Positions 1-10,107 of a DNA stretch of 64,000 bases are shown piece by piece. The translations under genes and the position numbers were made by a program. The stretch's first letter is position 1; each line of letters starts with the position of its first letter. The DNA comes from Apostichopus japonicus (taxonomy: Eukaryota; Echinodermata; Holothuroidea; Aspidochirotida; Stichopodidae): contig NC_092579.1 in NCBI RefSeq assembly GCF_037975245.1, positions 29,723,666 to 29,787,665 on the forward strand, read 5' to 3'. Below the pieces are notes generated by a model. That model worked only from the letters and a program-made list of their open reading frames with translations. It was not told the origin of the DNA and ran no database searches.

Positions 1-2155
1 ACTGTAAATTTATAAGTTCTGAAAATATTTGACTGAAATATAGTTGTTGAAACTGAAACTGAAACCTGTGTTCAGTGTCCTTGAAATGAAAGTTTTGAAC
101 AACAGAAAATTAGGCAGTGATCACTCCCTGTACATCATCAATCTGCAGAATTAGCTAATTTTTATTCACAAATAAACTAGAATTGAGAAAAGTCTTGTAA
201 AGTGATCAATCTTGATGGGAGTTTCAGCTATTTTCATGATTTCTAATGCATATTAGAGTGATAAGGATTATGTTGTTCATAGGTGACCAAAGACCTTCAA
301 TACACTGCTGATATTAAAGTGACAGTTCCTTTAGTTATTCATTTGTGTGCCAATCTGACCTTGGGATGGGACCACAATTTCACTGAAAATTAGTGATATT
401 TTGTACTTTGAAATGACCAAGCCATTTACCGTAGTTATAAATAATTGTATATCCCTCATACTACCTAGATGTAATCTACATGGTTATGAATAATTGGATC
501 TTTCATATAAGAGTTATTTGTACTACTTAATACAACATAGACATTAGTTCTTCTGATAGAATAATGTTACATTTATAACTCCTTCATTTGCAAACCTTTA
601 ATATCTTACTTATGGGAGGGACTGCTATGGACCACAAACCTAAACTACAAAATTCTTGGCTTTGTGATAGAAATAGTTATGGAAATGGAACTATTTGCCT
701 ATTATGGTATGGACTGATGAACTAGAAGACATAATAGAGGGGGTACTTGCAGCTCATAATTTAAATAGCTTTCATAATGACTAGGACTTTCTTCTTTGGC
801 TTTTTTGAAAGACTGCCCTCGACACTACAGTTTTAAGTGTGCGTATTAAGACATTGTCCATCAAACAATGAAGCATGTAGAAGAGATACATGGCGTACAC
901 ACTGAAGCTCATCAGCATCTCAAAAATGAAACACTAATACTACGAAGAGAGAGCTTCAAACATTCCTCTCTTATCAGATCATATTAACTGTATACTGAAG
1001 CTGGTCAAGTTTGCAATCTCATCATACTCCACAGTGTAGACAAATGGAAATAAGGTAACACTGAAATAAGAACTGAGATTTATTTCAACTAGTTTTTCAA
1101 TATTTCCCTCTATCCTACAGTACTGATAGAAACACTCCTAATACTTATGACTGTAATCATTATAGTTTCATCTAATGCTTAGAATTTCAACCAGTTCTTT
1201 AATGATGGGTGCTCCAGTACTTAATACTATAAGTGATATGTTGACAAGATCATTAATGACAAACAGAATTCATTGATGATATCTGTGAGTTGTATTCAGA
1301 CTTGCTGAACTAATGTTTCTTACTTGAACTTTATTGCATAGTGTTACAGGAGTATGATTATGATGATTACTCCTTTTATGATTTTGCAAACAAATATTCA
1401 ATGTTGAAAGAAACAGAAAGCCTTAAGCAGCTAGAAAACTTAGTGGGAAACTTTAAAGATGTTGAACAGAGTGAACAAATTTCTGGGTTACAATGCACAA
1501 AACTGTTGTTTGGTCCCTAGCTACACAGTATCCAAATACTATAGCTTCTTAATAGAAATTACTATAACAATAGGAGCAAGATTTTATCATCTTGAAGAGA
1601 TCTTGGATTGTAAGTAAAGCTAAATATGCTACAGTTATATCTACTGAAGAGAGTGACAGGTATCAAACAGTTAAATAAGTTCAGAGGTTGAAGTCAAACC
1701 AGCTGCAAAATGAATAAATACACTCTATATACACACAGTTTAAACTATATTTACTACTTGGGTAACAACTTTTCCAACAACAAGTTAAATTATTGCATAA
1801 CAAATGGTCTTTGCATGACTCATATTAGTGACTTTAGAGGCAGCTAAAGATCTATCATATAACAGACAAATGGACATTTTCCACAATGTTTGTAAAATAC
1901 TTGTTCAACCGTGCCAATGAGAAATGAATCCCATAACTATACACATGACAAAAAGGAACATTTGTCCACTTTGTATACAAAACTGTTTAGACCCTAAAAA
2001 ACTTGAAAGTCAGTAACTTATCAAACAAACAAAAAAGCAATATTTAAGGTGGATGTTACTTGTTTCCATCTATTGAATGGTTTACAGTTTGTTTCTGTTT
2101 CAAATCATTTTCAATTATTGCTGATAATTAACTCTCATTTCTTGATCTTCCCATG
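1..2155. repeat. Duplicated non-coding block B, copy 1
   Basis: This stretch has no credible gene. It is homologous in two pieces to other parts of the window: bases 1-1500 match 26287-27720, and about 689-2155 match 19468-20797 (that copy lacks roughly 1400-1550). It joins the LRR tandem array at 2156 without a break, as the second copy joins the detached LRR unit at 20798, so the block is the ancestral 3' neighbour of the minus-strand LRR gene. A short LRR gene relic lies at 617-676. Identity by eye is about 90%, lower than between the array units, so this duplication is older. Confidence 0.8.
617..676 (-). pseudogene. LRR receptor relic (TM-proximal coding fragment)
   Basis: About 60 bases match the part of the tandem LRR genes that encodes the SQSQEVCMLGLWSIAV region before and into the TM helix (compare 5065-5125). 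Nothing else of the gene is recognisable around it, and a one-base change plus small indels break the frame. The same relic recurs at 26899-26958 within the duplicated block, so it predates that duplication. Confidence 0.7.
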
Positions 2156-3097
2156 CTTCTATCAGCAAAGTGGTGAAGTTGAAATTATCTGATAATAGTT
2201 TATTATTATGTCAAGTATTTTATTTTTTCACTTCTTTAATTCAAGAATGAAATTGAAACTACTGAAATCGAAACACTATTGTCAATAAGCTTTAATAAAA
2301 GTTTCTGAGGTGAAGAGAGATTGTCCACTCTAAAGGGGTGCTGGGAACAATCAATATTGACCATTAAAGAACTTGTCATCATATGAGCAATTGCCAAACT
2401 GGCTCGAGCATGTTGGAAGAATTTCTATCCAATAAAAAGGTAAAGAATTGCTTTTCACTTGAGTTTCATCATCTCTGAATTGCAACAGCTGATTTGCAAG
2501 ATTACAATTAAAGAATTCAATGTATCTCTTACATATAAAGAAATCAACCAATATACTGCCTGAAGATGTTGAGGGGCTCTTAAACAGTCAATAAAAACAA
2601 CAGACTGATTAGACATAACAAGTGTTGTTCATATTGTAATATTATATCAGGAAAAAAATGACAAGAGGCATAGTATTGTTGCATACTTTTTTTATACTAA
2701 AAAATATCAGAGGAGATTTTAGAATCTCAAGAAAGTGTTAATCATTCAAATTTTAACTAATTTAAGTATGTTTCTAATTCAACTGCACACAGAGCTACAG
2801 TATGCATCAACAATAACTTGCAACTGTGTTACGTGTGGCTACACTGTAAGTTTGTGTATCACTTGATTGTGGCAAGAAAGTGGTGGCGCCATAGCATAAT
2901 CTCATTTGAATTATAGCAAGTGGCACACAACTCCAAAACAACAGAGAAAACTAATCATACACAGAAATTGTTCAGAAAAGATAAAGATTGAGGTTAGGTC
3001 AAGGTAAATGCCAAACAACAATAAACACAGCTCTGTGATTGGCAGAGTTATCTTGAAATAGTAAATTTTAATATACAGGAGCAATAAAAGTGACAAA
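2156..3097. repeat. LRR tandem unit 0 (deletion derivative, gene lost)
   Basis: It begins with the same unit-start sequence (CTTCTATCAGCAAAGTGG) as the later units and ends with the same unit-end sequence (GCAATAAAAGTGA). Near 2705-2716 the sequence jumps from early-unit DNA directly to the gene's 5' flank, so about 2.5 kb including the whole LRR coding region is missing. It is 942 bp against about 3.5 kb for a full unit. Confidence 0.8.
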
Positions 3098-5003
3098 CTT
3101 CTACCAGCAAAGTGGTGAATTAAAATTATCTGATAATAGTTCATTATTATGTCAAGTGTTTTATATTATCACTTCTTCAATTCAAGTATGAAAATGAAAC
3201 TACTGAAATCGAAACACTATTGACAATAAGCTTTAATAAAAGTTTTTGAGGTGAAGAGAGCTTGTACACTCTAAAGGGGTGCTGGGAACAATCAATATTG
3301 ACCATTAAAGAACTTGTCATCATATGAGCCATTGCCAAAATGGCTCAAGCATGTTGGAAGAATTTCTATCCAATAAAAAGATAAAGAATTGCTTTTCACT
3401 TAAGTTTTCATCATCTCTGAATTGCAACAGCTGATTTGCAAGATTTCAATTAAAGAATTCAATGTATCTCTTACATATAAAGAAATCAACCAACTTTACT
3501 GCCTGAAGATGTTGAGGGGCTCTTAAACAGTCAATAAAAACAACAGACTGGTTAGAATATACAAGTGTTGTTCATATTGTAATATTATAGCAGAAAAATG
3601 ACAAGAGGCATTTGTCTATTGCATACTTTTTTAATACTAGAAACATATCAACATTTACAAGTGAAATATATTATTGAAACATGAACCATGACTTTGAATA
3701 AGAAACAAGGTAACAGCCACCATTTGATGGCCAAATTTCCCTTATATTCATGAATGATTGAATACTTTGATATCAGACAAGGATTCTTCTGTCATGGTTT
3801 GCTTTTAAACTTTTTTGAAAATAATTTTGATTATCTTAAACACCAATGAACTATGCATTTTAAACTTCCAGGTCTCTCTTGATATAGCATATACCATCAG
3901 TTTTCAACAACTCAACAATAAACACAACGCATGAATTATCAATTAAATTCTGTTTTATTTGTTTTATGTAAATTGATAAACCCCCAACTTCAATATTATT
4001 AGAAATTGCTATTCTTTGAAAATGAAGACTTATTTCACAAAAAAAGCAAAATTGTGTCAAACTTTCATGATTAATAACAAATTGGAGAAGAATAGAAAAT
4101 TTAATACTAAAGAAGAAATAATTATATGTCTTTTCAAGCATTTAATTATAAAATCATATCATAAATTCAATGTTTGTACCATACAGCACACAGTAGTAAG
4201 TACAGTACCTACTTTTCAGTCTGCAGTTTGATGAAAAGAAAGTACTTAACTTTGAAAAAAATTGCTCTCTATTGCTTGACGTTTTGTGTAAGCCTCTAAC
4301 AACACAATGTAATGATACCAAATAATTACACATTTCTCTTAGGATCTAAACTAGACAGATGGTTTTGAGAACAATGATTCTACTAATGAAATCAGCCTAG
4401 CTTTTTCATTTAAAGTAAAGTTGACAAATCATTCCCAACCTAAGAGCAGCTGACACTGATGCTGAATATTTCTAGCATCTAAAAATCCAATTTCTGAAGA
4501 TTAAAATGTCAGAAATTTAAACTGGTTGACTTAAATCTCCCAAGCTTTTTGCTCACAATAACTCAGACTATTGCAAGGTAGAAAATATTTGTGATTTAAA
4601 AAAATCTATTTCCTCGATGTGAATTTTTCATACAGCAACCAAATTTGGTCAAATCTACAGTCAGCTACCTGCATTGATATGAATCCATTTCCATGCAACA
4701 GTCTATTAAGATAACGGCTTTGCTTACACAGAACAGCTAAGGTTATAACCATGTATAACAACTGTTTCTAACGACATTCATCACTTCACTAGTAATTAAA
4801 AAAATGAAACAGAAAGGAATACTTCACATTTGATGTTTTTTTTTATCAAGTACAGTATATCTTTTAATTAGTAATGTTATAATGACTGTTTGCTGATAAT
4901 ATTACATTTTATGTAATTTTGTGCTTCAATAACTTATACCACAGAATCATACTCTATCAGGTAATAACTGCTACAATTAACAAAAGTTGCATCAATGTAC
5001 ATT

Positions 5004-6050
5004 TTACCTTCTTCCAGGTCCGTCTTTGACAATCTGATAAACAAGGAACATTACAAGAAGGATAGTGACCGCTATGGACCACAAACCTAACATACAAACT
5101 TCTTGGCTTTGTGATAGAAATGGGACATTGTGACAATAGTTGTTACTATAGTCTTTTGTCAAAACAGTAGCAGTATGTGAATGAACAACTGTTTGGTTGG
5201 TTACTGTAATAGAGCTTGTATGACTGGTAACGGAGTCAACTTCTACACACTGATGCGAGGAGTTCATTTCAAAATCATGAAAAGAAAAAGTACACTTAGT
5301 GGCATTGCACTGAGATTCAATACTGCATGGTGAACTATTACTCACTAGTAACATTAGATTTGTCTCACAGGCTGGACAGAGCAAAATGTAATCATTACAA
5401 GAGAACCTTATATCTAAGATTGTCAAACTTGAGCTATGTTTAGTAAAAGAATAATCTGTCAGTGAAGGATTGTTTCTGAGATCCAGATATTGGAGCCCCT
5501 TCAGATTAAAGATCAGCTTGGGGTGGAAAATCCATAGGCCGTTATCTCCTAACATCAATTCCTCTAAAACAGAGTTATTTCCAAAGTAAAGAGGATAGAT
5601 CACAATTCTTATGTTATTATGTGATAAATCAATCCATTTAAGGTTTGACCATTGACTGAAACAAGGAATCACACTGAAGTTGTTATAAGATCCGTTGAAT
5701 CCTTCAAAAGTTAACAAAGATTCTGTAGAATAATTCTGATAACAATCAGGACACAGTACTAGACTGTGTCTACAGGAATCAGGAATCCATCCAAGATTAT
5801 ATTTAGTCAAGTTAATCTCTGAATGTTTAACAATCTGTAGATTAATTTCACCATCCTGAGGAGGACAATAATCGTCACCAGTACAGCAAACTCCACAGGT
5901 AATATTAATGGATGTTCTTCCGTCAAAAAGGATGCTGCGACTACTACAGTCTATAATATTCAATGAATTTACTCCTGAGAAGACTGAGAAAACATACAAA
6001 GAAATAATGGCTGAACACAAGAAATTATCCAGAAAAGAAACAACAGCCAT
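5004..6050 (-). CDS. LRR transmembrane receptor, tandem copy 1
   Basis: Single open frame of 348 residues with an ATG start. Residues 1-29 look like a signal peptide. A Cys-rich N-cap follows (CGVCC near 52-56; CPDC near 100-103). LRR motifs occupy about 137-215 (LKWIDLSHNNI, LEELMLGDNGL, LQYLDLRNNPSL, LTILDIRFS). A Cys-containing C-cap and a Ser/Thr-rich stalk follow, then one TM helix at about 320-341 and a tail of only 7-8 residues ending GPGRR. Many N-x-S/T sites are present. No TIR or kinase domain is seen. The stop overlaps a possible splice donor (AAG then GTAAAA), so a further exon cannot be excluded. Probably a cell-surface recognition receptor (inference). No specific family member is recognised. 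Confidence 0.88.
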   Translation of the reverse strand: MAVVSFLDNFLCSAIISLYVFSVFSGVNSLNIIDCSSRSILFDGRTSINITCGVCCTGDDYCPPQDGEINLQIVKHSEINLTKYNLGWIPDSCRHSLVLCPDCYQNYSTESLLTFEGFNGSYNNFSVIPCFSQWSNLKWIDLSHNNIRIVIYPLYFGNNSVLEELMLGDNGLWIFHPKLIFNLKGLQYLDLRNNPSLTDYSFTKHSSSLTILDIRFSCNDYILLCPACETNLMLLVSNSSPCSIESQCNATKCTFSFHDFEMNSSHQCVEVDSVTSHTSSITVTNQTVVHSHTATVLTKDYSNNYCHNVPFLSQSQEVCMLGLWSIAVTILLVMFLVYQIVKDGPGRR

Positions 6051-6160
6051 AACATCATAGTCACACTATTAGTTCATTAGAACTTTCACAGAGATCTGTG
6101 CTGATATTGGCAAGTTTTCCATAACAGCAAATAATCACAGCTAAACTACACACAAAAAAG

Positions 6161-6198
6161 CAGTGAACATTAACGTCATATACTATACTAATTTAAAT
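6161..6198 (-). promoter_or_regulatory. Candidate core promoter block of tandem LRR gene 1
   Basis: About 110-150 bp upstream of the ATG, read on the minus strand, is an ATTTAAAT, then TATAGTATATGACGTTAA. This combines a TATA-like element with a TGACGT (CRE-like half site). The same block lies at 9670-9707 and 13181-13218 upstream of copies 2 and 3. In the detached copy (about 25018-25040) the TGACGT and one TATA-like stretch are lost. Position and conservation suggest a promoter, but the sequence alone does not prove it. Confidence 0.3.
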
Positions 6199-6597
6199 AA
6201 ACTGATGCTATTTAGATTTTAGAATCTCAAGAAAGTGTTAATCATTCAAATTTTAACTAATTTAAGTATGTTTCTAATTCAACTGCACACAGAGCTACAG
6301 TATGCATCAACAATAACTTGCAACTGTGTTACGTGTGGCTACACTGTAAGTTTGTGTATCACTTGATTGTGGCAAGAAAGTGGTGGCGCCATAGCATAAT
6401 CTCATTTGAATTATAGCAAGTGGCACACAACTCCAAAACAACAGAGAAAACTAATCATACACAGAAATTGTTCAGAAAAGATAAAGATTGAGGTTAGGTC
6501 AAGGTAAATGCCAAACAACAATAAACACAGCTCTGTGATTGGCAGAGTTATCTTGAAATAGTAAATTTTAATACACAGGAGCAATAAAAGTGACAAA

Positions 6598-9500
6598 CTT
6601 CTACCAGCAAAGTGGTGAATTAAAATTATCTGATAATAGTTCATTATTATGTCAAGTGTTTTATATTATCACTTCTTCAATTCAAGTATGAAAATGAAAC
6701 TACTGAAATCGAAACACTATTGACAATAAGCTTTAATAAAAGTTTTTGAGGTGAAGAGAGCTTGTACACTCTAAAGGGGTGCTGGGAACAATCAATATTG
6801 ACCATTAAAGAACTTGTCATCATATGAGCCATTGCCAAAATGGCTCAAGCATGTTGGAAGAATTTCTATCCAATAAAAAGATAAAGAATTGCTTTTCACT
6901 TAAGTTTTCATCATCTCTGAATTGCAACAGCTGATTTGCAAGATTTCAATTAAAGAATTCAATGTATCTCTTACATATAAAGAAATCAACCAACTTTACT
7001 GCCTGAAGATGTTGAGGGGCTCTTAAACAGTCAATAAAAACAACAGACTGGTTAGAATATACAAGTGTTGTTCATATTGTAATATTATAGCAGAAAAATG
7101 ACAAGAGGCATTTGTCTATTGCATACTTTTTTAATACTAGAAACATATCAACATTTACAAGTGAAATATATTATTGAAACATGAACCATGACTTTGAATA
7201 AGAAACAAGGTAACAGCCACCATTTGATGGCCAAATTTCCCTTATATTCATGAATGATTGAAAACTTTGATATCAGACAAGGATTCTTCTGTCATGGTTT
7301 GCTTTTAAACTTTTTTGAAAATAATTTTGATTATCTTAAACACCAATGAACTATGCATTTTAAACTTCCAGGTCTCTCTTGATATAGCATATACCATCAG
7401 TTTTCAACAACTCAACAATAAACACAACGCATGAATTATCAATTAAATTCTGTTTTATTTGTTTTATGTAAATTGATAAACCCCCAACTTCAATATTATT
7501 AGAAATTGCTATTCTTTGATAATGAAGACTTATTTCACAAAAAAAGCAAAATTGTGTCAAACTTTCATGATTAATAACAAATTGGAGAAGAATAGAAAAT
7601 TTAATACTAAAGAAGAAATAACTATATGTCTTTTCAAGCATTTAATTATAAAATCATATCATAAATTCAATGTTTGTACCATACAGCACACAGTAGTAAG
7701 TACAGTACCTACTTTTCAGTCTGCAGTTTGATGAAAAGAAAGTACTTAACTTTGAAAAAAATTGCTCTCTATTGCTTGACGTTTTGTGTAAGCCTCTAAC
7801 AACACAATGTAATGATACCAAATAATTACACATTTCTTTTAGGATCTAAACTAGACAGATGGTTTTGAGAACAATGATTCTACTAATGAAATCAGCCTAG
7901 CTTTTTCATTTAAAGTAAAGTTGACAAATCATTCCCAACCTAAGAGCAGCTGACACTGATGCTGAATATTTCTAGCCTCTAAAAATCCAATTTCTGAAGA
8001 TTAAAATGTCAGAAATTTAAACTGGTTGACTTAAATCTCCCAAGGTGTTTGCTCACAATAACTCAGACTATTGCAAGATACGACAATATTTGCAATTTAA
8101 AGAAATCTATTTCCTCGATGTGAAGTTTTCATGCAGTAACAAATTTGGTCAAATCTACAATCAGCTACCTGCATTGATATGAATCCATTTCCGTCCAACA
8201 GTCTATTACGATAACGGCTTTGCTTACACAGAACAGCTAGGGTTATAACCACATATAACAACTGTTTCTAACGACAAACATCACTTTACTAGTAATTAAA
8301 CAAATGGAACAGAAAGGAATACTCACATTTCACAATTGTTTTCTATCAAGTACAGTATATCTTTTAATTAATAATGTCATAATGACTGTTTGCTGATAAT
8401 GTTACAATTTAAGTATTTTTATGCTTCAATAACTTATACCACAGAATCATACTCTATCAGGTAATAACTGCTACAACTAAAAAAATTTGCATCAAAGTAC
8501 ATTTTACCTTCTTCTAGGTCCGTCTTTGACAATCCGATAAATAAGGAACATTACAAGAAGGATAGTGACCGCTATGGACCACAAACCTAACATACAAACT
8601 TCTTGGCTTTGTGATAGAAATGGGACATTGTGACAATAGTTGTTACTATAGTCTTTTGTCACTACAGGAGCAGTATGTGAATGAACAACTGTTTGGTTGG
8701 TTACTGTAATAGAGCTTGTATGACTGGTAACGAAGTCCACTTCTGCACACTGATGCGAGCAGTTCATTTCAAAATCATGAAAAGAAAAAGCACAGTTAGT
8801 TGCAGAGCACTGAGATTCAATACTGCATGTTGAACTATTACTCACTAGTAATATTTGATTTGTCTCACAGGCTGGACAGATCATAGTGAAATTATTACAA
8901 GAGAACCTTAAATCTAAGATTGTCAAACTTGAGCTATGTTTAGTAAAAGAATAATCTCTCAATGAAGGATTATTTCTGAGATCCAGATACTGAAGTTCCT
9001 TAAGATTCAAGATCAACTTGGGGTGGAAAATCCATAGGCCATTATCTCCTAACATCAATTCCTCTAAAACAGAGTCATTTCCAAAGTAGAGAGGATAGCT
9101 AAGTGTTCTTATCTTACTATGAGATAAATCAATCCATTTAAGGTGTGACCATTGACTGAAACAAGGAATCAGACTTAAGTAGTTATAAGATCCGTTGAAC
9201 CCTTCAAAAGTAAACAAAAATTCTGTAGAATAATTCTGATAACAATCAGGACACAGTACTAGACTGTGTTTACAGGAATCAGGAATCCATCCAAGATTAT
9301 ATCTAGTCAAGTTAATCTCTGAATGTTCAACAATCTGTAGATTAATTTCACCATCCTGAGGAGGACAATAATCATCACCAGTACAGCAAACTCCACAGGT
9401 AATATTAATGGATTTACTTCCATCAAAATGGATGCTGCGACTACTACAGTCTATAATATTCATTGAATTTACTCCTGAGAAGACCGAGAAAAAATAAAAA

Positions 9501-10107
9501 CAAATAATGGCTGAACACAAGAAATTATCCAGAAAAGAAACAACAGCCATTACATCATAGTCACACTATTAGTTCATTAGAATTCCCACACACATCTGTG
9601 CTGATATTGTCAAGTGTTCCACAATCAATTCAAGAGCAAATAATCACAGCTAAACCACACACAAAAAAGCAGTGAACATTAACGTCATATACTATACTAA
9701 TTTAAATAAACAGATGCTATTTAGATTATTAGAATCTCAAGAAAGTGTTAATCATTCAAATTTTAACTAATTTAAGTATGTTTCTAATTCAACTGCACAC
9801 AGAACTACTGTATGAATCAAAAATAACTTGCAACTGTGTTACGTGTGGCTACACTGTAAGTTTGTGTATCACTTGATTGTGGCAAGAAAGTGGTGGCGCC
9901 ATAGCATAATCTCATTTGAATTATAGCAAGTGGCACACAACTCCAAAACAACAGAGAAAACTAATCATACACAGAAATTGTTCAGAAAAGATAAAGATTG
10001 AGGTTAGGTCAAGGTAAATGCCAAACAACAATAAACACAGCTCTGTGATTGGCAGAGTTATCTTGAAATAGTAAATTTTAATATACAGGAGCAATAAAAG
10101 TGACAAA
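6598..10107. repeat. LRR tandem unit 2 (3510 bp)
   Basis: Second complete unit, with the LRR gene at 8504-9550. Relative to unit 1 the offset is exactly 3500 through 9550. From 6212 to 8045 I count 6 substitutions and no indel against 2712-4545. From about 8045 to 9720, which covers the gene and its immediate flanks, divergence rises to about 6%. Confidence 0.9.
8504..9550 (-). CDS. LRR transmembrane receptor, tandem copy 2
   Basis: 348 residues, collinear with copy 1 without any indel: signal peptide 1-29, Cys-rich N-cap, LRRs at about 137-215, C-cap, Thr/Ser stalk, TM at about 320-341, tail ending GPRRR. I count about 65 nucleotide and about 45 amino-acid differences from copy 1. They are concentrated in the signal peptide, the convex face of the LRRs (HSKIRTLSYP in place of HNNIRIVIYP) and the C-cap (CNNFTMIC in place of CNDYILLC). 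The last 70 residues are nearly invariant. One extra Cys (ECNCSH region, NSS to NCS) is specific to this copy. The splice-donor-like GTAAAA at the stop is conserved. Confidence 0.88.
   Translation of the reverse strand: MAVVSFLDNFLCSAIICFYFFSVFSGVNSMNIIDCSSRSIHFDGSKSINITCGVCCTGDDYCPPQDGEINLQIVEHSEINLTRYNLGWIPDSCKHSLVLCPDCYQNYSTEFLFTFEGFNGSYNYLSLIPCFSQWSHLKWIDLSHSKIRTLSYPLYFGNDSVLEELMLGDNGLWIFHPKLILNLKELQYLDLRNNPSLRDYSFTKHSSSLTILDLRFSCNNFTMICPACETNQILLVSNSSTCSIESQCSATNCAFSFHDFEMNCSHQCAEVDFVTSHTSSITVTNQTVVHSHTAPVVTKDYSNNYCHNVPFLSQSQEVCMLGLWSIAVTILLVMFLIYRIVKDGPRRR

Larger units (their letters stand above)
3098..6597. repeat. LRR tandem unit 1 (3500 bp)
   Basis: First complete unit of the direct tandem array. 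It starts at the CTTCTACCAGC junction and ends just before the next one at 6598. It holds about 1.9 kb of non-coding DNA (downstream of the gene), the LRR gene at 5004-6050 (minus) and about 550 bp of 5' flank. The non-coding part 3098-4540 is almost identical to 6598-8040. Confidence 0.9.

Noticed and set aside
2911-3144. A 77-codon hydrophobic minus-strand frame, repeated at 6411, 9921 and 13432
   Set aside because: Its conservation equals that of the surrounding non-coding DNA of the tandem units, the copy in unit 5 is disrupted, and it lacks domain or signal features. It may be part of a 5' UTR at most.
3860-4141. A 93-codon minus-strand frame repeated at 7360 and 10870 (shortened at 22730)
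   Set aside because: Composition is that of AT-rich DNA, unit 4 has it broken, and substitutions do not respect codon positions. Judged a by-product of unit duplication.
5020-5050. LxYxxV motif (LVYQIV) of the tandem genes as an inhibitory tyrosine motif
   Set aside because: The tyrosine lies at the membrane border, and only about 10 residues follow, so it is unlikely to be reachable by kinases.
5004-6050. Assignment of the tandem genes as Toll-like receptors
   Set aside because: LRR and TM are present but no TIR domain is encoded in any frame within the 3.5-kb unit, so the family name is not supported.
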